A stretch of 64,000 bases of DNA from Rhizobium hidalgonense. Lineage in GTDB: Bacteria > Pseudomonadota > Alphaproteobacteria > Rhizobiales > Rhizobiaceae. Below, piece after piece: positions 9,359-19,057 of this stretch. A program made the position numbers and the translations under genes. The notes under the pieces were generated by a model. That model searched no databases, was not told where the DNA came from, and saw only the letters and a list, made by a program, of their open reading frames with translations. The stretch is from NCBI RefSeq assembly GCF_002914525.1, contig NZ_LODW01000045.1, forward strand, positions 62,001-126,000. The letters are read 5' to 3'. Position 1 is the first letter of the stretch; every line of letters begins with the position of its first letter.

Positions 9359-10399
9359 ATGATGGACTTTGACGATTTCGGCGGCGCGCTAGCCGGGAAA
9401 CCGTTGACCCAGGCTGAAAAGGCGGCGGCTGTTCTTCTCGCTATGGGAAAGGGCGTCGCCGGCCGGCTGTTGAAATATTTCACCCAGGCCGAACTGCAGA
9501 CCATTATCTCATCCGCCCAGTCGCTGCGCGCCATTCCGCCGGACGAGCTCCTGCAGCTCGTCTCCGAATTCGAAGACCTCTTCACCGAGGGCGCCGGCCT
9601 GATGGACAATGCCAAGGCGATCGAGGCCATTCTGGAAGAAGGCCTGACGCCCGACGAGGTCGACAGCCTGCTCGGCCGCCGCACGGCGTTCCAGGCCTAT
9701 GAAACCTCGATCTGGGATCGCCTCAGCGAGGCGGAGCCGACATTCGTCGCCCAGTTCCTGCTGCGCGAACATCCGCAGACCGTCGCCTATATTCTTTCGA
9801 TGATGCCTTCCAACTTCGGCGCCAAGGTGCTGTTGCAGCTTCCCGACAATCGCCGCGCAGACATCATGAACCGAACCGTCAACATGAAGACGGTCAGCCC
9901 GAAGGCTGCGCAGATCATCGAGAACCAGGTCATGACGCTGCTTGCCGAGGTCGAGGCAGAGCGCAATGCCGCCGGCTCGACGAAGGTCGCCGATCTCATG
10001 AACGAACTCGACAAGCCGCAGGTCGACACGCTGCTCACCTCGCTCGAATCGATCAGCCGCGAATCCGTCAACAAGGTCCGCCCGAAGATCTTCCTGTTCG
10101 AGGACCTCATGTACATGCCGCAGCGCAGCCGTGTCATGCTGCTCAACGACATCTCGACAGATGTGCTCACCGTCGCGTTGCGCGGTTCGCCGCCCGAGAT
10201 CCGCGAATCGGTTCTCTCCGCCATCAGCCCGCGCCAGCGCCGCATGATCGAATCGGATCTGCAGAGCGGCATGGGCGGCGTCAACCCGCGCGAGATCGCC
10301 ATTGCCCGGCGCGCCGTGGCGCAGGAAGCGATTCGCCTGGCCAACTCAGGCCAGATCGAGCTCAAGGAGAAGGAAGGCGACGCTTCGGCAGCCGCCTAA
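9359..10399 (+). CDS. fliG: Flagellar motor switch protein FliG
   Basis: FliG links the MS ring (FliF) to the C ring and contacts MotA. The 346-residue protein has the N-terminal LTQAEKAAAVLLAMGKG helix, the middle EHPQTVAYILSMM (EHPQ motif, about residue 138) and the C-terminal torque helix FLFEDLMYMPQRSRVMLLNDI with its conserved charged residues. A GGAGAGG ribosome site precedes the first ATG; a second ATG directly follows. A terminator-like hairpin lies between it and flhB. Confidence 0.96.
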   Translation: MMDFDDFGGALAGKPLTQAEKAAAVLLAMGKGVAGRLLKYFTQAELQTIISSAQSLRAIPPDELLQLVSEFEDLFTEGAGLMDNAKAIEAILEEGLTPDEVDSLLGRRTAFQAYETSIWDRLSEAEPTFVAQFLLREHPQTVAYILSMMPSNFGAKVLLQLPDNRRADIMNRTVNMKTVSPKAAQIIENQVMTLLAEVEAERNAAGSTKVADLMNELDKPQVDTLLTSLESISRESVNKVRPKIFLFEDLMYMPQRSRVMLLNDISTDVLTVALRGSPPEIRESVLSAISPRQRRMIESDLQSGMGGVNPREIAIARRAVAQEAIRLANSGQIELKEKEGDASAAA

Positions 10400-10479
10400 C
10401 ACTTCGAGCCTGTTGACAAATCCGGCACGCCACAAGGCGGCTGTTGATCGCCGCGTCGCAGGCGACTACCCTTCAACCG

Positions 10480-10512
10480 ATAGGCCGCGCTCAAGCTGCG
10501 GCCTATTTCTTT
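10480..10512 (+). terminator. Hairpin with T-run between fliG and flhB
   Basis: A perfect 9-bp stem (ATAGGCCGC pairing with GCGGCCTAT) with a 9-nt loop is followed by TTTCTTT. It lies 80 nt after fliG and ends just 3 nt before the GGAGG ribosome site of flhB. It has the form of an intrinsic terminator or attenuator that could lower flhB expression relative to the switch genes. Read-through or a separate flhB promoter is not resolved by the sequence. Confidence 0.68.
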
Positions 10513-10528
10513 GACGGAGGGCCGCGTC

Positions 10529-11608
10529 TTGGCAGACGATGACAAGGACAGCAAAACAGAAGCCCCGACCGCGAAAAAGCAAACCGATGCCGCCGAGAAA
10601 GGCAACGTGCCGTTTTCGCGCGAGCTGTCGATCTTCGCGACCATCCTTGCCACCTATATCTATCTGGTGTTCTTCCTCCCCGCCAGCGTCGGGCGCATGG
10701 CTGAAACGTTGCGCGACATCTTCGAACAGCCCGACCAATGGAAGATCGAGACGGGGCCGGATGTGCTTTCGCTGTTCGTCCGGCTCGGTTGGGCAGTTGC
10801 GGCGCTGCTGGCGCCCGCCTTCATCCTGTTCATGGTGTTCGGCATCGCCTCCTCCATCTTCCAGAACCTACCGACGCCCGTGCTCGAACGCATCCGGCCA
10901 CAGGCCTCACGCATCTCTCCCGCCAAAGGCTGGGAACGGCTCTTCAGCCTGCCGGGCCTGATCGAGTTCGGAAAATCGCTGTTCAAGGTCGTCGTCGTCG
11001 GGGTGATCCTGTTTTTCGTGCTCCGGAGCGAATATTTCAGCTCGATCGACGCAATGTTCTCCGACCCGCAGACGATTCTGGTGCGGATCTCGACAGCGAT
11101 GCGCAAGATCATCATCGTCGTGCTGATCGCGACCGCGATCGTGGCAATCGCCGATGTCTTCTGGACGCGCCATCACTGGTTCACCGAGCTGAAGATGACG
11201 CGGCACGAGATCAAGGAAGAAAACAAGCAGGCGCAGGGCGACCCCTTCGTCAAGGGCCGGCAGCGCTCGCTGATGCGCGACCGGGCGCGCCGGCGCATGA
11301 TTGCCAATGTGGACCGGGCGACACTCGTTATCGCCAACCCGACGCACTACGCGGTGGCGCTGCGCTACGCGCGTGAAGAAAACGACGCGCCGGTGGTGCT
11401 GGCCAAGGGCCAGGACCTCATTGCGCTCAAAATCAGGGAGATCGCCGAGAAAAACGGCATACCGGTGTTCGAGGATCCGCCGCTTGCGCGCTCCATGTTT
11501 GCGCAAGTCTCGGTAGATAGTGTCATACCGTCAGTCTTCTATAAGGCCGTTGCGGAGCTGATCCACCGGGTCTACGCCGCAGACGCCAAGAACAAACGGG
11601 TAAGATAA
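10529..11608 (+). CDS. flhB: Flagellar export switch protein FlhB (TTG start)
   Basis: FlhB is an inner-membrane component of the flagellar export gate that changes substrate specificity after self-cleavage. The 359-residue protein shows the auto-cleavage motif NPTH at residues 270-273, four membrane segments (about 33-52, 85-110, 148-166, 190-212) and the typical PLARSMF-like C-terminal region. The start is TTG at 10529, preceded by GGAGG with 8 nt spacing; no ATG fits. The product begins [17 protein letters not shown], as expected for the family. Confidence 0.94.
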   Translation: MADDDKDSKTEAPTAKKQTDAAEKGNVPFSRELSIFATILATYIYLVFFLPASVGRMAETLRDIFEQPDQWKIETGPDVLSLFVRLGWAVAALLAPAFILFMVFGIASSIFQNLPTPVLERIRPQASRISPAKGWERLFSLPGLIEFGKSLFKVVVVGVILFFVLRSEYFSSIDAMFSDPQTILVRISTAMRKIIIVVLIATAIVAIADVFWTRHHWFTELKMTRHEIKEENKQAQGDPFVKGRQRSLMRDRARRRMIANVDRATLVIANPTHYAVALRYAREENDAPVVLAKGQDLIALKIREIAEKNGIPVFEDPPLARSMFAQVSVDSVIPSVFYKAVAELIHRVYAADAKNKRVR

Positions 11609-11613
11609 GCCGA

Positions 11614-12057
11614 ATGAAAAAATGCCCCCACTCTACCCAGCGTGAAAAAATCCTCGCAGTCGCGATCAGCCCGGTCGCCACGGAACTGCGCCTCCTGGAT
11701 GCTTCTGACCTTATTTCGCTGCTGCGCTTCGAGTATTACGGCAATCTTTCCGATCTCGTGGCTTCGGCGGCGGAGCTTTTCTTTCATCCGGGCACGGTGA
11801 ATTTCGGCCTGGGCGGCAACTATACGCTGGAGTGGGGCGGCAAGCCCGAAGTCGTTCTCGATCTCGAAATCAAGCCGCGCGGCGTCACCGTCTATGCGCA
11901 GCTGACGCTTGCCGAAGATCACGCCGGCATCGAGATCAACCATATCGCGTTCCAGGATCCCTCGGCCGATCCCGATGAGAACACCCGCTTCCTCGAAAAG
12001 AGCCTTCGGGAATCGCGCTACAGCGTCAGCCAGACGCCGCGTGCGCTGGCCGGCTGA
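11614..12057 (+). CDS. Conserved protein of unknown function, end of the motA-flhB unit
   Basis: A 147-residue soluble protein with no signal or membrane segment. I see a mixed alpha/beta pattern (WGGKPEVVLDLEIKPRGVTVY, then AQLTLAEDHAGIEINHIAFQDP) but no motif I can name. It starts 5 nt after flhB, so it is probably co-transcribed with the motor-switch genes. A gene of this size occurs at the same place in related rhizobial clusters, to my recollection. Its stop lies 57 nt from the convergent visR stop. Confidence 0.8.
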   Translation: MKKCPHSTQREKILAVAISPVATELRLLDASDLISLLRFEYYGNLSDLVASAAELFFHPGTVNFGLGGNYTLEWGGKPEVVLDLEIKPRGVTVYAQLTLAEDHAGIEINHIAFQDPSADPDENTRFLEKSLRESRYSVSQTPRALAG

Positions 12058-12114
12058 CCTGTCATCAGGACATGAGAGCTTTCATCCGCTCTTTCGAGAG
12101 CATATCCATGCGGT

Positions 12115-12861
12115 TCAGCTGATGTAGCCGAGCCGGATCGCCTTGGCGATCGCCTGGATGCGATTGACGGAATCGAGCTTGATGGTCGCCGAGCCGAGAT
12201 AGGCGTTGACGGTGTGCACCGACAGGCCGAGCTTGTCGGCAATCTCTTCGCTGATGCGGCCGTCGCCGGCAAGCTGGAGACAGGCGATCTCGCGTTCGCT
12301 GAGCGCTTCGGCGGCCGCCGTGCGGCGTTCGTCGAGCGAGAGCAGATCCATCATGATATGACAGCAGCGACCGTGCAGCTCGACAATAGTATCGCTCGAC
12401 GGATCGATCTCATCGCCGGTGAAAACGATAAAACCGTTGCCGACGGCGCCGAGCCGCACCGGAAAGGCAAGGCCGGAAAAAGGCAGGATACCATCCTGCA
12501 GTCGCGTCATGAACGGCGCGAAGTCGGCAGGACCGGGTGCGGCACGGTCGTAACCGCCGGCCCATGAGAGCGGCAATAGCGACTTGTCGATATGCTCGAG
12601 AAGGACATCGCCATAGGCATCCGTGAAGGCCTTGCCGAAACCGGCATTGGCGGAGCCCCAGTTCTCGAGCTCGCAGACAAGCCGCTGCTTGGCCGGAAGA
12701 CCCGACCCGCTGACGCGGAAGATCGCAAAGCCGTGGGCATCGGCGAGCTTCTGCATCGCAATCAGCCGCGGAAAGAGATCGGAGCGGCTGGAAATCCTGT
12801 TCACACGCACCATGCGCAACTGCTCGGCGCTGCTCATCGTCCTGGCTGATGGATGCGCCAT
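12115..12861 (-). CDS. visR: LuxR-family motility master regulator VisR
   Basis: VisR acts with VisN as a heterodimeric master activator of the flagellar regulon in Sinorhizobium and Rhizobium, upstream of Rem. The 248-residue protein has a C-terminal LuxR helix-turn-helix (LSEREIACLQLAGDGRISEE, then IADKLGLSVHTVNAYLGSAT) and an N-terminal ligand-binding-like domain (about residues 20-170). It begins 9 nt after visN. Position between the motor-switch unit and fliF is the rhizobial arrangement, which supports VisR over a generic LuxR regulator. Confidence 0.93.
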   Translation of the reverse strand: MAHPSARTMSSAEQLRMVRVNRISSRSDLFPRLIAMQKLADAHGFAIFRVSGSGLPAKQRLVCELENWGSANAGFGKAFTDAYGDVLLEHIDKSLLPLSWAGGYDRAAPGPADFAPFMTRLQDGILPFSGLAFPVRLGAVGNGFIVFTGDEIDPSSDTIVELHGRCCHIMMDLLSLDERRTAAAEALSEREIACLQLAGDGRISEEIADKLGLSVHTVNAYLGSATIKLDSVNRIQAIAKAIRLGYIS

Positions 12862-12870
12862 GGATCCCCC

Positions 12871-13623
12871 CTATACGAGATTATTGCGGACGGCGAAGGC
12901 AATGGCCTCGGAGCGGGTCTTTGTCGCCGTCTTGCGCATCACGCTGGTGATGTAGTTGTTGATGGTATTGCGGGAGATGCCGAGGATCATCGCGATCTCG
13001 TCGCTGGTCTTGCCCTCGGCGATCCAGAACAGGCATTCGAGCTCGCGGTCGGTCAATTCGAAATCACGATCGACCCTCGTTCCGCCGCAGCGCAGGAAAC
13101 TCGCGACATAACCGGCAAGCAGGCCGACATCCCGCAGGCGCTCCGGCGACAGAATGAACCCCTCGCCGAACAGAAACATCAGGGCCAGCCGCGATCGCCC
13201 GACATTGAAGGTGACCGAACAATATTGGCGGCTGGCGCCGTCCGGCACCTCGGCATTGTCAGGCATAAGAGCAAAATTCGGCTGGAAAACCTGCATGCAT
13301 TTTTCCAGCTCAGTCGAACGGGCATAGCCGCGAACCAGATCATTGGCGATATCCCTGACCAGGTCAAAGGGCCAATCCGACGAGACAATGAAATCGAGGC
13401 CGCTTTCCTGGAGGAGATCGCAGCGCGCCAGGAGGTAGTGCGAAGCACCGACATACTCGGTCAGCGCGCGCAGACCGGACTGCAACCTGCCAGTGTTGGC
13501 GACACCGTGCAGGCGCTGGAGCAGTTGATCGCGTGGCAACAGATCCGGCACCACAGCGCTCGCAAAATTCGACATTTGCCTCTCGCCTTTGCTCGCCTGA
13601 ATTACGTCCATATCCATTGGCAA
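12871..13623 (-). CDS. visN: LuxR-family motility master regulator VisN
   Basis: VisN is the partner of VisR. The 250-residue product has a C-terminal LuxR helix-turn-helix (LTDRELECLFWIAEGKTSDE, then IAMILGISRNTINNYITSVM) and a putative ligand domain in the first 180 residues. It is the first gene of the visN-visR pair. The start MPMDMDVIQ has alternative in-frame ATGs two and more codons downstream, so the N-terminus is uncertain by a few residues. The region upstream holds two TCGAATC direct repeats that might be regulatory. Confidence 0.93.
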   Translation of the reverse strand: MPMDMDVIQASKGERQMSNFASAVVPDLLPRDQLLQRLHGVANTGRLQSGLRALTEYVGASHYLLARCDLLQESGLDFIVSSDWPFDLVRDIANDLVRGYARSTELEKCMQVFQPNFALMPDNAEVPDGASRQYCSVTFNVGRSRLALMFLFGEGFILSPERLRDVGLLAGYVASFLRCGGTRVDRDFELTDRELECLFWIAEGKTSDEIAMILGISRNTINNYITSVMRKTATKTRSEAIAFAVRNNLV

Positions 13624-13933
13624 TGTCCTGCGGCTGAGAAACGATCAAACTCGGTGCAACAGCAATTTTTCTATAAGGGATTCAATTCAAGTCCGCTCGA
13701 ATCCCATTTCGAATCACCCAAGGGTAAGCCAGCCGATGCAAATCACCATCTCCGACTTCTAGGGATTTACTTCCGCTGCCGCCCATGCACTGATTCGATG
13801 ATCATTTCCAGCCATCAAGATATTTGGAAGGCTAAGGTGATTCTGGCTGTGTCGCAACTTCATTCGCGTTTTACGCGAGTCCACAAGTTGATAACTCTTC
13901 CGCTCCAGGAATGATGCTTGGCTCCGATATGAA
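13624..13933. other. Intergenic region upstream of visN
   Basis: No credible coding frame is visible here. The stretch is richer in A and T than its surroundings and must hold the visN promoter. The heptamer TCGAATC occurs twice in direct orientation at 13697 and 13709, a 12-bp period, with an imperfect inverted copy (GGATTC) nearby at about 13679. I could not place a convincing -35/-10 pair. Confidence 0.5.
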
Positions 13934-13957
13934 AAAAGGCCGGTTGCCCGGCCTTTT
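13934..13957 (-). terminator. Intrinsic terminator at the end of the che-fliF operon
   Basis: A perfect 10-bp stem (AAAAGGCCGG pairing with CCGGCCTTTT) with loop TTGC lies 3 nt past the fliF stop. The arms carry A and T runs, so the hairpin reads as a terminator on both strands. It closes the icpA-to-fliF operon. Confidence 0.88.
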
Positions 13958-13960
13958 GTC

Positions 13961-15652
13961 TTACGCTGCTTCGTCGATCGCCCATTTCCGGAGGATTTTC
14001 GCGGCGCGTTCCTCGTTGATTTCGACCATGCGGGAAAGCTTGCGTTCCGGGCCTTCCTTGACGCGGCGGTTGAAGTTGCCGTCGTCGTCGCCGAGGCTGA
14101 GCAGATCCTCGGTGCTGTCGAAGCCGAAGTCGGATCCGAAGCCGTCCATGAGGGCTCCTCCGGAGGCGCCAGGTGCGGGCGCGAAGTCCGGAAGCTCGAG
14201 ACCGGCCGCCTCCGGCGTGGCGTCGCCGAGAACCTGAGAGCTGCCATTGCCGCTGACGCTGCGCACCAGAGGCCGCAGCCCCATCCAGACCACCACGAAG
14301 GCGACCGCGACGAAGGCCAGCGAGTTGATGATGCCGGCAAGGTTGCGGCTCAGCATGTCCATGACGCGGACACCGCCGGTGGCGTCTTCGAGCAGCTGGT
14401 TTTCGAGGAAGTCCATGGCCGTGACGGTGACGACGTCGCCGCGCTTGGCGTCGATGCCGGACGCCGAAGCGACGATCTTCTGCATTTCGGCAAGATAGGC
14501 ATCGATCTTGGCCTGATCTGCAGGCTCGCCGACCATCTTGGCGATGCGGCCCTTGTTGACCACCACGGCGATCGAGAGCTTCTCGACCTTGTAGCTGTTG
14601 CGAGTCGTCGCCGTCGTCCGGCTGTTGATTTCGTAGTTGGTCTGCTCTTCGCGCTTGTCGGACTTGTCCTGCGATTCAGGCCCGGCCGAACCACCGGCCT
14701 CGGGAGCCGCCTGCGGAACGTTCTGCTCGACCGTGGTCGCACTGTCGGACTGCTTCTGCTGCGACTGCTGGGCTTCCTTGGTCGAGCGGACCGAGCGTTC
14801 GACCTTGGATTCGGGATCGTAGGTCGTTTCCTGGATCTGCTGGGCGTCGGTGTTGAGATCGGCCGTGACGCTGGAGCGGAAGTTGTCCATGCCGAGGAAG
14901 GGTGCCAACGCCTTGTCGATGTTGGATTCGACTTCCTGCTGGACGTTCTGGACGATGTTGAGCGAACGGTTGAGCGAGCTGTTGCTGGCTTCGTCGCCGG
15001 AGGCGAGCAGCTGACCGGCGGAATCAAGGATCGTCACATCATCGACGTCAAGCCCCGGCACGGCCGAGGCGACGAGGTGGCGGATCGAGGTCGCAGCACT
15101 CCGCCCGGTGGTGGCGCTGGCGCGAATCATGACGGAGGCGGTCGGCTTCTGTTCCTGCTTTCGGAAGTTTCCGACCTCCGGCATGACGATATGGACGCGC
15201 GCGGCCGTTATGCCCGAGATCGACTGGATGGTGCGGGCGATTTCGCCTTCCAGCGCCCGAACCCGCGTCACCTCCTGCATGAAGGAGGTCAGGCCCAGCG
15301 AGCCGACATTGTCGAAGAGTTCGTAGCCGGCATTGGCGCTGTTCGGCAGGCCGCGCTCGGCAAGCATCAGGCGGGCCTTGCCCGTCATCCCCGCGGGGAC
15401 ACTGATGCTGGCACCGTCGGTGCCGACCTGGAAATTGATGTTGGCTTCGGCAAGCGCCATGCTGATCTGGTTGAGATCAGGATTGTCCAGACCGACATAG
15501 AGCGTTTCCTGTGCCGGCTTGTTGACGAAAAGGGCGGCCGCAAGGACGATTGCGATGGAGACGGCACCGACGCCTCCGAGAATCATCAGGCGCGTTCGGC
15601 CAAGGGAACCGAAGTTCTTAAAGATCTGAACTAATTGATTTAACAGATTCAT
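13961..15652 (-). CDS. fliF: Flagellar MS-ring protein FliF
   Basis: FliF forms the membrane MS ring on which the basal body is built. The 563-residue protein has two membrane segments (about residues 20-43 and 440-462), with ring-building motifs between them. GLDNPDLNQISMALAEANI and the box GLTSFMQEVTRVRALEGEIARTI (split here at 20) are typical. The acidic C-terminal tail (LSRMVEINEERAAKILRKW) is the FliG-binding region. It lies about 110 nt after cheT and ends the chemotaxis operon, as in Sinorhizobium. Confidence 0.97.
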   Translation of the reverse strand: MNLLNQLVQIFKNFGSLGRTRLMILGGVGAVSIAIVLAAALFVNKPAQETLYVGLDNPDLNQISMALAEANINFQVGTDGASISVPAGMTGKARLMLAERGLPNSANAGYELFDNVGSLGLTSFMQEVTRVRALEGEIARTIQSISGITAARVHIVMPEVGNFRKQEQKPTASVMIRASATTGRSAATSIRHLVASAVPGLDVDDVTILDSAGQLLASGDEASNSSLNRSLNIVQNVQQEVESNIDKALAPFLGMDNFRSSVTADLNTDAQQIQETTYDPESKVERSVRSTKEAQQSQQKQSDSATTVEQNVPQAAPEAGGSAGPESQDKSDKREEQTNYEINSRTTATTRNSYKVEKLSIAVVVNKGRIAKMVGEPADQAKIDAYLAEMQKIVASASGIDAKRGDVVTVTAMDFLENQLLEDATGGVRVMDMLSRNLAGIINSLAFVAVAFVVVWMGLRPLVRSVSGNGSSQVLGDATPEAAGLELPDFAPAPGASGGALMDGFGSDFGFDSTEDLLSLGDDDGNFNRRVKEGPERKLSRMVEINEERAAKILRKWAIDEAA

Positions 15653-15761
15653 TCTGTTCTCGCACGATCCGTCAGGGACAAAGCAGGCTTATTGCCTCAT
15701 CTGACGAATAATCGGCGAAACTTGTGCGAGCGTTTCGTGAAGGGGCGCGGCCCCCCAAGGA

Positions 15762-16151
15762 CTAGAAGAAATCGAAGTCGCCGGCGGCCTTGCTCAGGGG
15801 CTGGGAATGTCCGTGGCGTGTGGCGCCGCCCAGGGCCTTCTGCATCTCCGCCAGCTTGACGAGGCTGAGCGCGGTTGCGACGTCGACGGCCCAGCCGTGC
15901 GGGATTTCGCCGGTGATGGTGTCGATGAACTCGGCAAGGCCGCGCGATTTCTGCACGGCGAGATCGATGCCCTGCATGACCTTCATGGAATCCGGCGAAT
16001 TGAGGATTTCAGCACCACCGAGATCGAGAAGCTGCGGCTCAATGCGCTCGATGAGATAGGCGACATCGTGCAGTTCCGAAACGATGCGCATCAGGATGTC
16101 GCTCAACGCTTCAACAGGCGCAGGCGGCTCCATCACCGGATTAAATGTCAT
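15762..16151 (-). CDS. cheT: Chemotaxis protein CheT (CheZ-like motif)
   Basis: The 129-residue protein lies between cheD and fliF, the position of cheT in Sinorhizobium. It is predicted to be helical. Residues D63 and Q67 in GIDLAVQKSR form a DxxxQ pattern like the active site of the CheY-P phosphatase CheZ, and the C-terminus ends in acidic-aromatic GDFDFF, reminiscent of the CheZ tail that binds CheY. A role in ending the CheY signal is therefore plausible; work on S. meliloti CheT points the same way, to my recollection. Overall similarity to CheZ is low, so this is inference. Confidence 0.85.
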   Translation of the reverse strand: MTFNPVMEPPAPVEALSDILMRIVSELHDVAYLIERIEPQLLDLGGAEILNSPDSMKVMQGIDLAVQKSRGLAEFIDTITGEIPHGWAVDVATALSLVKLAEMQKALGGATRHGHSQPLSKAAGDFDFF

Positions 16152-16167
16152 ATGAAAATCCTCGCCA

Positions 16168-16722
16168 TCAAAAAAATTCGATACTGGTTTCGACGGGCTT
16201 CGGCGGAGCGGCGGGGCGCTGCTCGAGAGCGACGGTTCTCTGCGTTTCGGCGCCGGTCAGGGGGTATTGCCGGGCACGACCGGAGACCGGCCAATATTCG
16301 AGCTTACGTCCATGGTCTCCGCCTGTGGAGGAGCCGACCACCGGAATGCCTTCATCCCGCAGGAACTGCATGGCGAAGGCGGCGTTCTGCTCACCGACAT
16401 TGGAAAATGTCGAGATCGTCTTCGCGCCGCCGAAGATTTTGGCCTCCAGCCGGTCGCGCCGGGCGCCCTGCTTGAGGAGACCGTTGATCAGCAGTTCCAT
16501 CAGATGCACGCCGTAACGCGTGGCATCGCCGCCCGATGTCGGCGATGTCGCAGAACCCGGCAGCAAGAAGTGGTTCATGCCGCCGATTCCGGCGACAGGG
16601 TCTCTGAGGCACGCAGCCACGCACGAGCCGAGAATGGTCGAGAGGACCGCATTTGGATCGCTCAGAACCTTGTACTCGCCCTGAATGATGTGCACGCGGC
16701 GGGCTGCCCCCTCAGTCATCAT
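16168..16722 (-). CDS. cheD: Chemoreceptor glutamine deamidase CheD
   Basis: CheD deamidates glutamines on chemoreceptors and in some species activates CheC. The 184-residue protein has the catalytic cysteine in [14 protein letters not shown] (about residue 33), the histidine in [10 protein letters not shown] (about residue 50) and the later conserved threonine/serine region [12 protein letters not shown]. The first of two tandem ATGs overlaps the cheY2 stop (ATGA). The tail TSIEFF resembles the FDFF tail of CheT. Confidence 0.95.
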   Translation of the reverse strand: MMTEGAARRVHIIQGEYKVLSDPNAVLSTILGSCVAACLRDPVAGIGGMNHFLLPGSATSPTSGGDATRYGVHLMELLINGLLKQGARRDRLEAKIFGGAKTISTFSNVGEQNAAFAMQFLRDEGIPVVGSSTGGDHGRKLEYWPVSGRARQYPLTGAETQRTVALEQRPAAPPKPVETSIEFF

Positions 16723-17108
16723 TTCAAGGCTCCAAACACGGCTTCGATGGCCGCCTTCATTTTCTCGATCGTGAACGGCTTGGCGAGCACGTTGTTGGCG
16801 CCGAGCTGGGCTGCCTTCTGCACCAGTGCGCGGTCGCCCTGGGCGGTGAGGATGATGAAGGCCGCCTTCTTGGTGTTCGGGTTGGTGCGAACGGCCTGAA
16901 GGAAGCCGATGCCATCCATCTTCGGCATGTTGAAGTCCGAGATCACCAGGTGGTGCGGCTGCTCGGCCATGATCTTCATGCCCTGCTCGCCGTCGCCTGC
17001 GGACGTGATCTGCTTGAAACCGAGCTGGGTCAGCGCGTCGCTGAGCAGCAACCGGCTCGTTACCTGATCGTCGACGATCAGAACTTTGATTTTCTCCGCG
17101 ATCGACAT
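16719..17108 (-). CDS. cheY2: Chemotaxis response regulator CheY2
   Basis: A single receiver domain of 129 residues. The phosphoacceptor is D58 ([13 protein letters not shown]), with the acidic pair D13-D14, a threonine in ILTAQG and a lysine in LAKPFT. In S. meliloti, CheY2 is the main regulator acting on the motor, while CheY1 drains phosphate. Its start codon directly follows the cheB stop, and its stop overlaps cheD. Confidence 0.95.
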   Translation of the reverse strand: MSIAEKIKVLIVDDQVTSRLLLSDALTQLGFKQITSAGDGEQGMKIMAEQPHHLVISDFNMPKMDGIGFLQAVRTNPNTKKAAFIILTAQGDRALVQKAAQLGANNVLAKPFTIEKMKAAIEAVFGALK

Positions 17109-18152
17109 TTATTCGGTCCCTTCCTTTCGGGCGGCTGTCATTTTCAATATTTCTTCACCGATGGCAGACAGGGGCAACTGCTGCTCAACGGCGCCAAGTT
17201 CATGAGCAACCCTTGGCATTCCGTAAACGACACAGGTTTTTTCGTTCTGGCCGAGTGTTCTGGCGCCGGCGTGGCGCATTTTCAACAATCCGGCGGCGCC
17301 ATCGCGGCCCATTCCGGTTAAGATGACGCCGACGGCGTTGCGGCCAGCCAGCTCGGCGACCGAATCGAACAGCACGTCGACCGAGGGGCGGTGACCGTTG
17401 ACCGGCGCCCGGTCGACGAGACGGCAGCATGGCGCCGAGGCGTTGCTGACCTGGAGATGACGCTCGCCGCCCGGCGCCAGATAGATCTTGCCGATTTCCA
17501 GGCGGGCGCCATCGGTCGCTTCCTGCACCACCGGCGCACAGAGGCGGTTCAGGCGTTCGGCGAAGCTCTTGGTAAAGGTCGGCGGCATATGCTGGGTGAT
17601 AACAGTCGGCGGGCAATTGGCCGGGAACTTCTGCAACACGGCGATCAGCGCCTCGACGCCGCCTGTGGACGAACCGATCGCGACGATCTTGCGACCGACG
17701 CGGAAATCGGCAACGGCGGGCGGAGGGGTCGGGGCGGCGACCGGATGGGAGAACTGGCGCTGCGTGCGCGCGGCTGCCTTGACCTTCTCGGCGAGGTCGC
17801 CGAAGGGCCTGAGTTCGCCCGGCGCCGGCTTGCCGACGCAGTCGAAGGCGCCGATCTCAAGGGCAGCAAGCGACGCCTCGGCGCCGCGATGGGTCATTGT
17901 CGATACCATGATGACAGGCATCGGACGCAGCGTCATGATCTTTTCGAGGAAATCGAGACCGTTCATGTTCGGCATCTCGATGTCGAGCGTGACGACGTCT
18001 GGGTTCAGCCGCTTGATCGCCTCGCGCGCCTCAAGCGCATCGCCGGCTTGGCCGATGACGTTGACCTCGGGGTCGGAACTCAGGACGGCGGTGATCAGCC
18101 CCCGCATCGTCGGGGAGTCGTCAACGACGAGAACCCTTGCAGGAGCGCTCAT
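17109..18152 (-). CDS. cheB: Chemoreceptor methylesterase CheB
   Basis: CheB removes methyl groups from chemoreceptors when phosphorylated by CheA. The 347-residue protein joins an N-terminal receiver (phosphoacceptor D57 in [13 protein letters not shown]) to a C-terminal esterase with the serine in AIGSSTGG (about residue 173), histidine in TQHMPP and aspartate in GMGRDG. The ATG at 18152 overlaps the cheR stop (ATGA). The open frame continues further upstream inside cheR but that part is not homologous. Confidence 0.97.
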   Translation of the reverse strand: MSAPARVLVVDDSPTMRGLITAVLSSDPEVNVIGQAGDALEAREAIKRLNPDVVTLDIEMPNMNGLDFLEKIMTLRPMPVIMVSTMTHRGAEASLAALEIGAFDCVGKPAPGELRPFGDLAEKVKAAARTQRQFSHPVAAPTPPPAVADFRVGRKIVAIGSSTGGVEALIAVLQKFPANCPPTVITQHMPPTFTKSFAERLNRLCAPVVQEATDGARLEIGKIYLAPGGERHLQVSNASAPCCRLVDRAPVNGHRPSVDVLFDSVAELAGRNAVGVILTGMGRDGAAGLLKMRHAGARTLGQNEKTCVVYGMPRVAHELGAVEQQLPLSAIGEEILKMTAARKEGTE

Positions 18153-19057
18153 GCCTTCCTCCCAGAACCTTTGGCCGTATAGCGATAGGTTGTGATGCCG
18201 ATATTGTCGAAGACATGTTTCGCCTCGCCCGACACGCGCTCGGAATGACCGATGTAGAGATGACCGCCCTCCGGCAGCAGGCCGGCGAAACGCTGCCAGA
18301 TCTTCATCTGCGTCGGCTCGTCGAAGTAGATGACGACGTTGCGGCAAAAGATGACGTCGAACTTGCCCTTGAACGGCCACTGCGCCATCAGGTTCAGCTC
18401 GTTGTAGGTGATCAGCCGCTTGACCCTGTCGTCGACCTGGAACTTCCGGCGCCCCTGCACCTCGACTTCGCTGAACCATTGCTTGCGCATGGCGGGCGAA
18501 ACGGTTTCGAGCGCGTTTTCGTCATAGGCGCCAGCCCGGGCGATCGCCAGGATCTTCGGATCTATGTCGGTTGCGAGGATCTTGAAGTCGTAATCGGCGA
18601 CGTTCGGCATCAGCGACAGCACGGTGAGCGCGATCGAATAAGGCTCCTGCCCGTCGGAGGAGGCGGCCGACCATATGCGCACCCTGCCGCCGGATTTCGC
18701 CCGTTGCAGAAGTTCCGGCAGGACATGGTCGCGCAGGTGGTCGAAATGATGGTTTTCGCGGAAGAAGCGGGTAAAATTGGTCGTCAGATGCGACAGCATC
18801 TCGCGGCGCGGCGCAGCACCGGCCGGCGAAGCGACGAGGTCACAATATTCCCGGAAGCCGGACAGGCCGAGATTGCGGATATGCTTCGACAGGCGCGAAT
18901 AGACCAGCGACGCCTTCGTCTCGTTGAGGAAGATGCCGGCATCCGAATAGATCATCGCGGCGATCTCCGTGAGGTCGCGGCGCGTCAGCGGATATTCTCC
19001 GCTCGCCAGGACCTCGTCGGGTCCCTGTCTCTGATCTTTTGCGCCCATTGCGTTCAT
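18149..19057 (-). CDS. cheR: Chemoreceptor methyltransferase CheR
   Basis: CheR methylates glutamates on chemoreceptors using S-adenosylmethionine. The 302-residue protein has the N-terminal helical domain with [21 protein letters not shown] and the Rossmann-type domain with [18 protein letters not shown] (SAM site), [13 protein letters not shown] and [18 protein letters not shown]. It overlaps cheW and cheB by four bases each. The methylation level is balanced with CheB and CheD from the same operon. Confidence 0.97.
   Translation of the reverse strand: MNAMGAKDQRQGPDEVLASGEYPLTRRDLTEIAAMIYSDAGIFLNETKASLVYSRLSKHIRNLGLSGFREYCDLVASPAGAAPRREMLSHLTTNFTRFFRENHHFDHLRDHVLPELLQRAKSGGRVRIWSAASSDGQEPYSIALTVLSLMPNVADYDFKILATDIDPKILAIARAGAYDENALETVSPAMRKQWFSEVEVQGRRKFQVDDRVKRLITYNELNLMAQWPFKGKFDVIFCRNVVIYFDEPTQMKIWQRFAGLLPEGGHLYIGHSERVSGEAKHVFDNIGITTYRYTAKGSGRKA

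Noticed and set aside
18153..18479. Upstream extension of the cheB frame
   Set aside because: It lies inside cheR in another frame and is not homologous; the ATGA overlap with cheR fixes the start at 18152.
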